Positions 7,815-15,883 of a stretch of 64,000 nt of DNA are shown here, piece by piece. The position numbers were made by a program, and so were the translations under genes. The DNA is from Hymenobacter sp. GOD-10R (lineage in GTDB: Bacteria; Bacteroidota; Bacteroidia; Cytophagales; Hymenobacteraceae). A model generated the notes under the pieces. That model was given only the letters and a program-made list of their open reading frames with translations, did not search any database and had not been told where the DNA came from. The number at the start of each line of letters is the position of its first letter. Position 1 is the first letter of the stretch. The stretch lies in assembly GCF_035609205.1 (NCBI RefSeq), contig NZ_CP141184.1, positions 1,764,501 to 1,828,500 on the forward strand, written 5' to 3'.

Positions 7815-8651
7815 ATGGCTGAGACGCAAAAGAATTGGTTTATCACTGGCGCTTCCACCGGCCTAGGTGAAGCACTAGCGACGCTGCTACTATAGAAAGG
7901 CGACCGGGTAGTAGCCACCTTCCGCAAGCCCGAACAAGTCGAGGAGTTCTCCCAAAAAGCGCCCGGCCAGAGCCTAGGAGTGCTGGCCGACATGACGAAC
8001 GCGGAGCAAGTAACCACCGCCGTACAGCAAGCCATCGATGCCGTTGGTCGCCTCGATGTAGTGGTGAACAACGCCGGTTACGGCTCGCTGGGCAGCATTG
8101 AGGAAATTTCGGAGGAGGAAGTGCAGCGTCAATTCGACGTAAACGTATATGGGCCGCTGCGGATCGTGCGGGCGGTGCTGCCCCACATGCGGGCGCAGAA
8201 GTCGGGACACATTCTCAACGTCACCTCGGTAGGTGGAATTATTGGGATGGCGCACGCGGGCATCTACAACGGGTCGAAGTTCGCGCTAGAAGGCCTAGGC
8301 GAGTCGATGGCCGCGCAGCTCAAGCCGCTGGGTATCCACGTCACCAACGTGGAGCCGGGACCGTTCCGCACCAAGTGGGCCGGCGCCTCGGCCACGTACA
8401 CCGAAAACAAGATTGCCGATTACGCCAGCTCCGTAGGTGAGGGTCTGAAAGCCTCGCTAGGCCGCGACGGTAACCAAGCCGGCGACCCGGTGAAAGCTGC
8501 CGAAGCCATGTACCAACTCGTGCGCCTACCCAACCCGCCCACGCACCTGCTGCTCGGCGGCTTCGCCTACCAAATGGTGCGGCAGAAGTTGCAAGCTATG
8601 CTCAAGGAAATCGACGATTTCGCTCACTTGGGCGAGCCAACTGATTTTTAA
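7815..8651 (+). pseudogene. Short-chain dehydrogenase/reductase interrupted by an in-frame TAG
   Basis: Starting at the ATG at 7815 the frame reads MAETQKNWFITGASTGLGEA, then ATLLL, and meets TAG at 7893-7895 (codon 27). It then continues in the same frame to TAA at 8651. The part before the stop holds the NADP-binding TGxxxGLG motif. The part after it holds VVNNAG, a conserved SVGG region, YNGSKFALEGLGESMA with catalytic Tyr and Lys, and a normal C-terminus. In close relatives codon 27 is usually Gln or Ala before KGDRVVATFR, so a single CAG-to-TAG change explains the break. A GTG at 7980 could start a 223-residue piece, but it would lack the cofactor-binding motif. A sequencing error or suppressor reading cannot be excluded. 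Confidence 0.85.
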
Positions 8652-8653
8652 AC

Positions 8654-8770
8654 GTAAGAACACTGCGCCCTCTGCGAAAACCTCTGCGCCTTCTGCGGGC
8701 TCAAGCCGTAACAACGACTTTTAGCCCGCAGAGGACGCAGAGGTTTTCGCAGAGGGCGCAGTGTTCTTAC
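8654..8770. repeat. Long near-perfect inverted repeat, family F
   Basis: Arms of about 48 bp with roughly two mismatches start with GTAAGAACACTGCGCCCTCT and enclose a spacer of about 21 bp. Each arm contains internal repeats of the CTCTGCG unit. The right arm includes the stop codon of the convergent amidase gene (8767-8769), and the left arm begins 3 bp after the SDR stop. It probably ends transcription from both sides as a strong hairpin, although it lacks a clear T run. Confidence 0.95.
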
Positions 8771-10341
8771 TTAGACAAGGCTGGAAAAAGCGCGGGCGCT
8801 TTACGGTGCTTAGTGGCTTGCTCGTAGGCGTAGGTGTACTTGATGAGCGTCGGCTCGTCGAAGGAGCGGCCTAAGAACTGCAAGCCTGCCGGTAGGTTGT
8901 CGTAGGTGAAGCCCATGGGCACGGTGAAAGCCGGTTGGCCGGTGTGCGGGGCAATGAGTTGGCTGTTATCGCCCTTGTACCCTTTGAAGTCGCCAACTTT
9001 CGCGGGAGGGTTGTTCCAGGTGGGATAGATGAGAGCCCCGAGCTGATAGCGGTCCATCACATCAGTCACGGCTTTGCGGAAGGCAATGCGCTTAGGGTCG
9101 GTGTACGGATCGGCGCAGGTGGTGCCTTCCGGCGTCACGGCGCTCTTTTGATGGTAGGTGAGGTTCTGGGCGATGTATGGGGCGAACTTACCGGAGGCAA
9201 CAATCTCGTTGAGGTTCTTCACCGGCGCCTGCGGACCTAGGCCCGCGAGGTACTCGTTGATATCGTGCTCGAACACGGAGCACCACTGATCCTTGCTCAC
9301 GTTGGCAAAGTCGGGAATCTCGACGGGGCCGACGATGATGGCGCCGGCTTTCTTCAAATCGGCTATAGCTTGCTCGAAGAGGACTTTCACCTGCGGATCA
9401 GGGTCCCGCTCGCTCAGGGTTCGCAGCACGCCGATGCGGGCGCCTTTCAGGCCGTTTTTGTCGAGGTACTGCTGGTAGCTTTTGGGAATTTTGCCTTCGC
9501 TGTATTTTGTGAGCGGGTCGGCGGGATCGTAACCAGCCATCACTTCAAGCAGGCGGGTAGCGTCGGCGACGGTGCGGGTCATGGGGCCGCCGGTGTCGTT
9601 GCGCAAGTACAGCGGCGCAATGCCGGCCCGGCTCACCAGACCTAGGGTCGGCCGGAAGCCCACCAGCGCATTGTGCGACGATGGCCCGCGGATAGAATTA
9701 CCGGTATCAGTACCTAGCCCGGCCGTGCCAAAATTAGCCGCTACCGCCGCGGCCGTGCCACCGCTCGAACCGGCCGGCACATGCAGTAGGTTATAGGGGT
9801 TCAGCGTCTCGCCGGCAATGGAGCTGATCGACACCATAGGGCTAAACGCCCACTCGGCCATGTTCGACTTGGCCAGCACAATGGCCCCGGCTGCCTTCAA
9901 CGATTTCACCGTGGTAGCATCCTCTGTCGGCACGAAGCCTTTCATCGCTAGCGAACCAGCGGTGGTCTGCAAGCCGGCCGTGTTGTAGTTGTCCTTTACG
10001 ATGAGCGGAATGCAGTGCAGGGGCCGCAGCTTCTTGGTTTTCTGGTACTCGGCATCGAGCTGCCGGGCCGTTTCAAGCGCCTGGGGGTTGGTCAGGATAA
10101 TGGCGTTCAGCTTGGTGGGCTGGTCGTAGGCCTCAATGCGCCGTAGGTACGCCGTCACGAGTTGCTCGCAGTTGCAGTCGCCCTTCTTAAGAGCTTGGTG
10201 CACGTCGGCAATGGTCGTTTCCTCCAGCTGGAACTTGGGTTTGAGCGGACGTAGGGGCGTAGGCGGTCGGCTGTAGCTGTGCAGCACAAAGGCGCTGAGC
10301 AGGAGCAGACCGCAAACGGAGAATAGTCGAATTCTATTCAT
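8767..10341 (-). CDS. Secreted amidase of the amidase-signature family
   Basis: The 524-residue protein has an N-terminal signal or anchor (about residues 5-22). It carries the full Ser-Ser-Lys triad of the family: Lys116 in LIVKDN, cis-Ser in [13 protein letters not shown] (about residues 192-193) and the nucleophile Ser216 in [11 protein letters not shown]. The C-terminal half has PTWNNPPAK and [11 protein letters not shown], as in peptide amidase and plant-type amidases. It hydrolyses amide bonds in the periplasm. It is not GatA: no gatB or gatC is near, and GatA is cytoplasmic. The substrate is open. The stop codon lies inside the family F repeat. Confidence 0.88.
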   Translation of the reverse strand: MNRIRLFSVCGLLLLSAFVLHSYSRPPTPLRPLKPKFQLEETTIADVHQALKKGDCNCEQLVTAYLRRIEAYDQPTKLNAIILTNPQALETARQLDAEYQKTKKLRPLHCIPLIVKDNYNTAGLQTTAGSLAMKGFVPTEDATTVKSLKAAGAIVLAKSNMAEWAFSPMVSISSIAGETLNPYNLLHVPAGSSGGTAAAVAANFGTAGLGTDTGNSIRGPSSHNALVGFRPTLGLVSRAGIAPLYLRNDTGGPMTRTVADATRLLEVMAGYDPADPLTKYSEGKIPKSYQQYLDKNGLKGARIGVLRTLSERDPDPQVKVLFEQAIADLKKAGAIIVGPVEIPDFANVSKDQWCSVFEHDINEYLAGLGPQAPVKNLNEIVASGKFAPYIAQNLTYHQKSAVTPEGTTCADPYTDPKRIAFRKAVTDVMDRYQLGALIYPTWNNPPAKVGDFKGYKGDNSQLIAPHTGQPAFTVPMGFTYDNLPAGLQFLGRSFDEPTLIKYTYAYEQATKHRKAPALFPALSK

Positions 10342-10502
10342 GCGGGAAAGCTAGGGTTGATGCAATGTAGTACGTGAAAACAGACGCACTACCAAGCATG
10401 GTGTTGCAGCAATCCACAGAACCTAGCCTTATCCCGACAGGCTACCAGCAACTTTTAGCAGGTGTGTGCTTCGTAGCTCCCGGTTTTATGCCATGGCTGC
10501 TC

Positions 10503-10760
10503 CTATTTGCCTGCACAGTCCTTGCACTCTTGCAAGGTGTTGAAGGGGACAGTGCCTCCGCAACCACCCCAGGTAAATGGCATACACTTCTGCTCCTTGG
10601 GGTCATAGTAATACCGAACGAAAGCGGCATTGCACGGACCCGGATCAGGAGTAAGTTGACATTGCTCCGGTACTGCTGCTTCCGACTCTTTCTGGCAATT
10701 GGTGAGCAGCAACATGATAGCTAGGCCGGCAGCATACAAAGGGGTAGAGTAGCGTTTCAT
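10503..10760 (-). CDS. Small lipoprotein with a Kunitz/BPTI-type protease-inhibitor domain
   Basis: The 85-residue product has a lipoprotein signal with lipobox LTNC (Cys22), followed by one small cysteine-rich domain. Cysteines at 34, 43, 59, 67, 79 and 82 give spacings of 8, 15, 7, 11 and 2 residues. BPTI has 8, 15, 7, 12 and 3. Kunitz hallmarks are present in order: DPGPC, then FVRYYYD, FTWGGCGGT, and F-x5-C near the end. The residue after the second cysteine, which is P1 in BPTI and sets protease specificity, is Asn44. This predicts a surface-anchored serine-protease inhibitor, but activity is inferred only. Kunitz domains are typical of animals and rare in bacteria. The gene stands alone between the amidase and the hairpin at 10832. 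A 116-codon frame on the opposite strand is its shadow. Confidence 0.85.
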   Translation of the reverse strand: MKRYSTPLYAAGLAIMLLLTNCQKESEAAVPEQCQLTPDPGPCNAAFVRYYYDPKEQKCMPFTWGGCGGTVPFNTLQECKDCAGK

Positions 10761-10831
10761 GTAAGCAGGAGCCTACGTCGCCTGTAATGGTTGCAAGCCT
10801 AACGTAACAAGGTAAGTACCCATACGGCTCC

Positions 10832-10885
10832 CAGAACAAAGCTGTCTGCCCCTAGGGCGTCCGGCCGGCAGATGGCTTTGCTCTG
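10832..10885. repeat. Hairpin related to family E
   Basis: The arms CAGAACAAAGC-TGTCTGCC and GGCAGATGGCTTTGCTCTG pair around CCCTAGGGCGTCCGGCC, which resembles the core of the E elements. It lies in the short gap between the GH43 stop and the Kunitz gene. It may serve as a terminator for GH43. Confidence 0.65.
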
Positions 10886-10897
10886 AGGTTTATCCTA

Positions 10898-13030
10898 TTA
10901 TTCAGTTACTACTTGCCACGAGAAGCACGCACCATCTTTTCGGTCGGGGTGGGTGCCGGGGGCGTCGGCGGCGCAAAGGCTGCCGCTGCGCGGGATGGCG
11001 AGCAAGTAGCGGTGGTTGCTGAGGTTCATCAGCATCAAATCGCCCCGCAGCATGTCTTGCCACTGAAACGTGCTGGCGTTGCTAGGTTCGCCCTTGATGA
11101 TGCGCACTTCGCCCATACCTGCCAAGCCTACTGCCGTCACTAGGCCACCTTCTGACTCCGCGCCGCCCGCCGATTCGAGCGCAACGCGCCCTTGCCCTCG
11201 ATCCACCACGCGGAAGCGCGAGGCGTTGCCTTTCGCCAGCGGACTGTTCAGCGGCACGGGGCGCAGCCAGCCGCGCCAGTTGATGAGCACCGTGCTGTCA
11301 GCTAGGCAGGTGAGGGTGATGGTTTTGCCCACTGGAATGGGTTGGGTTAAGCCTTTGGCGCGGGGCTGATCGACCACAAATCGGTCGAAGTCGGCGTAGC
11401 CACCAGCGGTGCCTTGCGTGTTGAAGTTGAACAACGTGTAGCGAATACCCTGGAACGTACGAAGCTGATACGGCAGCTTGATTTCGCCACCCATTGCCTG
11501 AAACGTGGCGCCGTCGGTGCTGTAGTGCAAGGTAGCTAGGTCGGTGTCGAAGTTACAGTGCGCCCGCAGCCACACTTTGGAGGCTTTGATCGGCTGGCGC
11601 TCTAGCTTCTCCGTTTGCTGGTCGTACTGCTGAACTTCAAAGCCTTCTGCCGTGCGCGCCACCCCGATCCAGGTGTACGGGAAGTTGAGCAACGCTAAGC
11701 CCGCCACGTCACCCACCTTTAAGCCTTTCAGCTCCAGTTCCGTTGTGGGTGTCGATTCGGGGCCGATGGCGCGTTGAGTAAGCGAGTTGCGCGCCGAGAA
11801 GAAGTCTTTGGCGGGTAAGGCGTGCAAGCGCAGGAAGCCCTTGCGCTCCGTCAGCGACCATTTGCTATCATCTGGCAAGTGGTTCCATTGCCAGAGTGGA
11901 TTGAGCTTGCTGGTGCTGAACTCGTCGTTGCGCTTGAAGGGCGCCATGGGCGGCGAGCTAGCTCCCGTGTTGGGCTTGACCCAGGTGCGGGGCGAGCGTT
12001 TCAGGTTGCCGGGTAAGCCGAAGTAGGGCCAGCCGTTGGTCCACGTGACGGGTGAGATGGTCAGCAGGCGACCTACGGCATTGTAGTCCATCATCGAGAA
12101 GCCCCACCACTCGCCGGTGGGCGTCTGCACGATGCCGCCCTGGTGCATCGGGATGGCCGAGGAGAAATCATTGGTAGGCTGCGTGAGCTTGAACGGAGGT
12201 GTGCGGCCCGGCTGCAAGCGCCAGTTCACCCCGATACCTAGGGCCTCTTCGGCGCTGATGACCGTTACTTCATAGGGGCCGGTCGCCTTGTCGGCGCGGG
12301 CGCATACCATCATGCCAACTGGGTCGTAGATGGTGTTGGTGATGTAGTACTTGCCGTCGATTTTGTAGAAGTGTGAGCCTTCGCCCACACCGCTGCCCTT
12401 CGGGATGAGCACCTGCTCAGTGCCAGGCTTGGTATCGGTGAGGTCGTCGGTCAGCTCAGCAATCTTCAGCTCGTCGTAACCCCAGATAACGTAGGTTTTG
12501 CCATCGTCATCAAAGAGCACCGACAGGTCGTGGAACGATTTTTTTAGTTCTGTGTGCGTCCAGGGGCCAGCCGGGTTGGTGGCGGTGTAGAGTTGGGTGG
12601 TGCGCCCGTTCACGTTGGTAAAGATGTGGAACTTGCCCCGCGCGTAGCGAAACGAAGGCGCCCAAATGCCTTGGCCATACACGCTCTTGCCATCTTCGAG
12701 GCGGTAAGCCGGGCCGAAGTCTAGCTTCTCAGCCGCGTAGCTCATCAGCTCCCAGTTAACTAGGTCTTTGGAGTGCAGCACCGGCAGACCCGGCATGGTG
12801 TGCATGGTGGTGCCGGTCAGATAAAAGTCGTTGCCGACGCGGATTAGGTCAGGGTCGGAAAACTCCTCGTAGAAGAGCGGGTTGGTGAAAGTGCCGTTGC
12901 CATTATCGGCCATCCAGGTACGCTCGGTGGAGGCAGCAGTAGGTGCTTTGGCGCGGCGTTGGGCTTGTGTACTGTTCGGTAAAAAGCTAGCTGCTATCGT
13001 GAAGCCGAGTAGCAAAGCAGAGCGACTCAT
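10898..13030 (-). CDS. Glycoside hydrolase family 43, multidomain, secreted
   Basis: The ATG at 13030 gives about 710 residues with a signal peptide ending near TQAQ. The N-terminal five-bladed propeller has the GH43 acidic triad: Asp59 in FSDPDLI (base), Asp168 in SFHDLSVLFDDDG (pKa modulator) and Glu217 in VGEGSHFYK (acid). A second domain with DEFSTSKLNPLWQWNH resembles the GH43 C-terminal beta-sandwich (about residues 365-540). The last 150 residues look beta-trefoil-like (FRVVDRGQGRVALES, then HRYLLAIPRSG) and could bind carbohydrate. The likely substrate is an arabinan or xylan side chain. It lies downstream of the SusCD operon on the same strand but behind a strong terminator, so it is probably a separate unit of one polysaccharide-use locus. 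Confidence 0.88.
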   Translation of the reverse strand: MSRSALLLGFTIAASFLPNSTQAQRRAKAPTAASTERTWMADNGNGTFTNPLFYEEFSDPDLIRVGNDFYLTGTTMHTMPGLPVLHSKDLVNWELMSYAAEKLDFGPAYRLEDGKSVYGQGIWAPSFRYARGKFHIFTNVNGRTTQLYTATNPAGPWTHTELKKSFHDLSVLFDDDGKTYVIWGYDELKIAELTDDLTDTKPGTEQVLIPKGSGVGEGSHFYKIDGKYYITNTIYDPVGMMVCARADKATGPYEVTVISAEEALGIGVNWRLQPGRTPPFKLTQPTNDFSSAIPMHQGGIVQTPTGEWWGFSMMDYNAVGRLLTISPVTWTNGWPYFGLPGNLKRSPRTWVKPNTGASSPPMAPFKRNDEFSTSKLNPLWQWNHLPDDSKWSLTERKGFLRLHALPAKDFFSARNSLTQRAIGPESTPTTELELKGLKVGDVAGLALLNFPYTWIGVARTAEGFEVQQYDQQTEKLERQPIKASKVWLRAHCNFDTDLATLHYSTDGATFQAMGGEIKLPYQLRTFQGIRYTLFNFNTQGTAGGYADFDRFVVDQPRAKGLTQPIPVGKTITLTCLADSTVLINWRGWLRPVPLNSPLAKGNASRFRVVDRGQGRVALESAGGAESEGGLVTAVGLAGMGEVRIIKGEPSNASTFQWQDMLRGDLMLMNLSNHRYLLAIPRSGSLCAADAPGTHPDRKDGACFSWQVVTE

Positions 13031-13226
13031 AGAAGAAAGGGGGACACAATGAGGCATGCGCGAGAATAGTAGGAAGAACAAGCTAGGGTCTCTCTGCTAT
13101 TCGGTGCAACGTGGCGAAAAATCTGCGTGACTATCGCAGGCAGCGACTTACTCAGATTCCTCATGTTGCTCGGAACGGTAGAGAGTTCCTAGCTGGTCTA
13201 TTGATGATTGATTGGGTTGGCAGCTT

Positions 13227-13259
13227 AAAAAAAGGACGGCCGATTGGCCGTCCTTTTTT
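13227..13259 (-). terminator. Rho-independent terminator of the SusCD operon
   Basis: A perfect stem (GGACGGCC / GGCCGTCC) with a GATT loop is flanked by A and T runs of about seven, so it can work in both directions. It begins 28 bp after the DUF3823 stop on the minus strand and separates the operon from GH43. Confidence 0.92.
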
Positions 13260-13286
13260 GACAGTGATAAACGTATCTAATGACTG

Positions 13287-13982
13287 TTAGAAGTCTATTT
13301 TTTGCACCGGCGAATAGAATAACTCTGCCACACCTTGGGTTTTTACCCCTACACGAGCATAGCAGTAGCCCTTTAAGGAACCAGGTACAATGTAAGTTAG
13401 ATTCAAGTCCTTATTCAGATCGGCTAATGCTGAACCGGCCAGTACGTTGCGTATGTTCAATTTTGTTTCGGCTTCTGTCTGTACCGCGCCATTGTTGGTG
13501 TCTACAAATTGCGTGGAGCTTACAAAGAGGGTAACAGATTCTATGTTCCGACCAGTAGCAACTCGGCTCACGCGGCAAGTGGCGTTAATATTGTTGCCAG
13601 ACTTCTCGAAACGAGAATTGCTCACAACGTAGTAAGGCTGTACTGGCACGTCGACTACCGTATTGCCTTTCACTTGCACGTCGATGCTGTCGGTGTTGTT
13701 TACCCAAGGGCCGCTGTCGCGAAGGCGTACGAGCTTGTAGTTTCCATCAAACAAGGTGGCTGAATAAGTACCATCCTGGCTGACGTACACCGGAATCTTA
13801 GTGAATAGCTGATAGCCACGCTGCCAAAGCTCCAGTTGCACACCGTTGGTACGCACGCCTACAGGCTGATCCTGGTAGAGCACTCGTCCGCTGAGGGTCG
13901 AGCTAGGTGGGTCCACGTTATCGAGGTCACAACCGGTCAACAAGAAGGCGCCGACCAAAAAGAGGTTGAATAGTGCTTTCAT
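13287..13982 (-). CDS. DUF3823 lipoprotein of a SusCD operon
   Basis: The 231-residue protein has a signal peptide with lipobox LLTGC. It matches DUF3823: SGRVLYQDQPVG, an LELWQRGY phrase, DGTYSATLFDGNYKLV, and a second Ig-like half beginning near VQPYYVVSN. This family is almost always encoded directly after SusD in Bacteroidetes and is thought to be an outer-membrane surface glycan-binding or assembly protein. It begins 9 bp after the SusD stop and ends at the operon terminator, which confirms the operon. Confidence 0.87.
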   Translation of the reverse strand: MKALFNLFLVGAFLLTGCDLDNVDPPSSTLSGRVLYQDQPVGVRTNGVQLELWQRGYQLFTKIPVYVSQDGTYSATLFDGNYKLVRLRDSGPWVNNTDSIDVQVKGNTVVDVPVQPYYVVSNSRFEKSGNNINATCRVSRVATGRNIESVTLFVSSTQFVDTNNGAVQTEAETKLNIRNVLAGSALADLNKDLNLTYIVPGSLKGYCYARVGVKTQGVAELFYSPVQKIDF

Positions 13983-13991
13983 GAGAAGACC

Positions 13992-15866
13992 TTATTGGAA
14001 AGGATTGCGAACAATCTTAGGGTTGTTGTTGATAACCGACTGGTCGATGAAGGAGTAGTAATTGAGCACCTGGAAGTTGCGCGGGGTGCGGAAGCGGGGT
14101 GCCACTTTACGGTCGAACACGTACTTGCCGTCGAGGGGGCTACCGGGGCGCACCACGCGGTAGGGGAACAGTACGTAGGCCACAGCGCTATACGTATTGG
14201 CGTTACCGTTCCACACTTGGTGCGCAATGCGCCAGCGCTTCAAATCCCACACGCGGTGGTCTTCGAAAGCTAGCTCTACCCGGCGCTCATTTTGCAGGCG
14301 CGCAATGTTCAGCGTGCTAGCTGTGAGGCTGTTGGCTGGGAAGCCAGCCCGCTCCCGTACGCGATTCACGTAGGTCAGCGCATCGTTCGTCTGCCCTAGC
14401 TCGAGGGCTGCTTCGGAGGCGTTGAGCAGTATTTCGCCAAGGCGGAAACGTACCCACCACACGTCGCTCAAGATACCGCGAGTACTCGTCTTAGGCACTG
14501 GGTCGATGTACTTGCGCAGATAGAAGCCCGTGTTGGAAACTTCCACCTGGGTAGCTTGTGGACCTGAGCTGCCCGTCAGCAGCTTGTTGTCGCCGTTGGG
14601 GAAAGCAGGTGGAGAATATGTGCTGCCAAGTCCCCCTTCAATGGTCTGATAGGCATTGGTCGTCGCATTCCAAACCTTTACGCCAGCCTGAATTTGTACC
14701 TCCTGCCCTTTGAAAGTAGAGCCGGGGTAGATAACGGTGCCGTAGAGGCGGGCGTCCTTGTTGGCAAAGGGAGCGCTCAGGTTGTCGTAGTAGATATAAT
14801 CGGTGTCGGCGGCGTTGCGTGTTCTGATTTGCCCGGAGGTGCCATCCAGGTACTCGTAGGCTTCTACCAGGTTCAGGATGGGCGAGATGATGGAAGACGA
14901 CAAGTTATCCTCCCGAATGCCGCGGGCAATGTTGTCGTAGGTGAAGCCGTGCCGTCGGCCTTTAGCCGTCAGAAAATCCTTAGCGAAAATCACCTCGGAG
15001 TTCGGCGCTTTCTTGGTAATAGCATCAAAGAAGTTTTCCCCTAGGTTGGGGTTGGTGCGGTACAGCGCGTACGGCCCGGCAATTACCTCTTTGGAAGCAT
15101 CCAGTGACTTCTGGTAGTACTCCGTCGCCCGCGACGAAGGGATGCCAACTTCCCCGCCCGCCGTCTGAATGTTGAGGCCTGATAAGGAGTTGTACTTAGC
15201 AATAGAAGCGGCGTAGAGCATGGCCCGGCTCTTCAGCGCCATGGCTGTGTAACGGTTGGCGCGGGTGTTGCTGCCGTCATTGCCAATGGTGCCCTTAATC
15301 GCATCTAGCTCGCTGGCGATGAAGTCGTATACTTCCGACTCCTTGTTGCGTGGATTCTGCAGGGCAGAAGCATCGCCGCTGAAGTCGTAGATCAGCTGAT
15401 TGGTGATGATAGGCACACCGCCCATCCGTTTCACCATTTCGAAGTACACGTAAGCCCGCAGGAAACGTAACTCCGATTTGAACTGCGTTTTCTGCGTATC
15501 CGACAGCGTTGTGCTGAACTTGTCGAGGTTATCGAGGGCTAGGTTAATGTCCCGGATCAGACCATAATCCCAGTACGTCCAGCGGTTGTTGGCAAAGGTG
15601 AAAAGGTCATTGGGCCCGTTGCCGTTGCCAGCCCACAGCGCCTCGTCGTAAGCGGTGAACTGTTCCCAGCCAGCATCAATCTGCGAGTGAGAAGGCAGGC
15701 GGTCGTAGTAATTAGCCAGCAAGCTGGTAATCAGGTTGGGGTCGTTCCAGATCTGCTCTTCCTTAACGATGGTAGGCGATTCGCGTTCGAGGAAATCCTT
15801 CTCGCAAGCCGACAAACCCGTCAGCAGACCTAGGCTCAGGATAAAGGTTTTATAAGAGAGCTTCAT
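13992..15866 (-). CDS. RagB/SusD family nutrient-uptake lipoprotein
   Basis: The 624-residue lipoprotein (lipobox LSAC near residue 21) has the SusD pattern. The N-terminal DFLERESPTIV segment is followed by TPR-like helices with INLALDNLD and KSELRFLRAYVYFEMVKRMG. The C-terminal RagB part has WWVRFRLGEILLNASEAAL, YVNRVRERAGFP, and RRVELAFEDHRVWDLKRWR. It caps the SusC barrel at the cell surface and binds glycan. The length is normal for the family. It sits 17 bp after SusC. Confidence 0.95.
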   Translation of the reverse strand: MKLSYKTFILSLGLLTGLSACEKDFLERESPTIVKEEQIWNDPNLITSLLANYYDRLPSHSQIDAGWEQFTAYDEALWAGNGNGPNDLFTFANNRWTYWDYGLIRDINLALDNLDKFSTTLSDTQKTQFKSELRFLRAYVYFEMVKRMGGVPIITNQLIYDFSGDASALQNPRNKESEVYDFIASELDAIKGTIGNDGSNTRANRYTAMALKSRAMLYAASIAKYNSLSGLNIQTAGGEVGIPSSRATEYYQKSLDASKEVIAGPYALYRTNPNLGENFFDAITKKAPNSEVIFAKDFLTAKGRRHGFTYDNIARGIREDNLSSSIISPILNLVEAYEYLDGTSGQIRTRNAADTDYIYYDNLSAPFANKDARLYGTVIYPGSTFKGQEVQIQAGVKVWNATTNAYQTIEGGLGSTYSPPAFPNGDNKLLTGSSGPQATQVEVSNTGFYLRKYIDPVPKTSTRGILSDVWWVRFRLGEILLNASEAALELGQTNDALTYVNRVRERAGFPANSLTASTLNIARLQNERRVELAFEDHRVWDLKRWRIAHQVWNGNANTYSAVAYVLFPYRVVRPGSPLDGKYVFDRKVAPRFRTPRNFQVLNYYSFIDQSVINNNPKIVRNPFQ

Positions 15867-15883
15867 GAGTCAGGCGGGAAGAA

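Noticed and set aside
7980..8651. Intact 223-residue SDR starting at GTG 7980
   Set aside because: It would lack the TGxxxGLG cofactor motif, which is found in the same frame upstream of the TAG. The gene is better described as interrupted.
10374..10724. Open frame of 116 codons on the plus strand
   Set aside because: It is antisense to the Kunitz lipoprotein gene. The minus-strand product has a clear signal, lipobox and domain, while this frame has none.
13992..14273. Plus-strand frames within SusC, SusD and GH43 genes
   Set aside because: They are shadows of well-supported minus-strand genes, without domain features or suitable starts.
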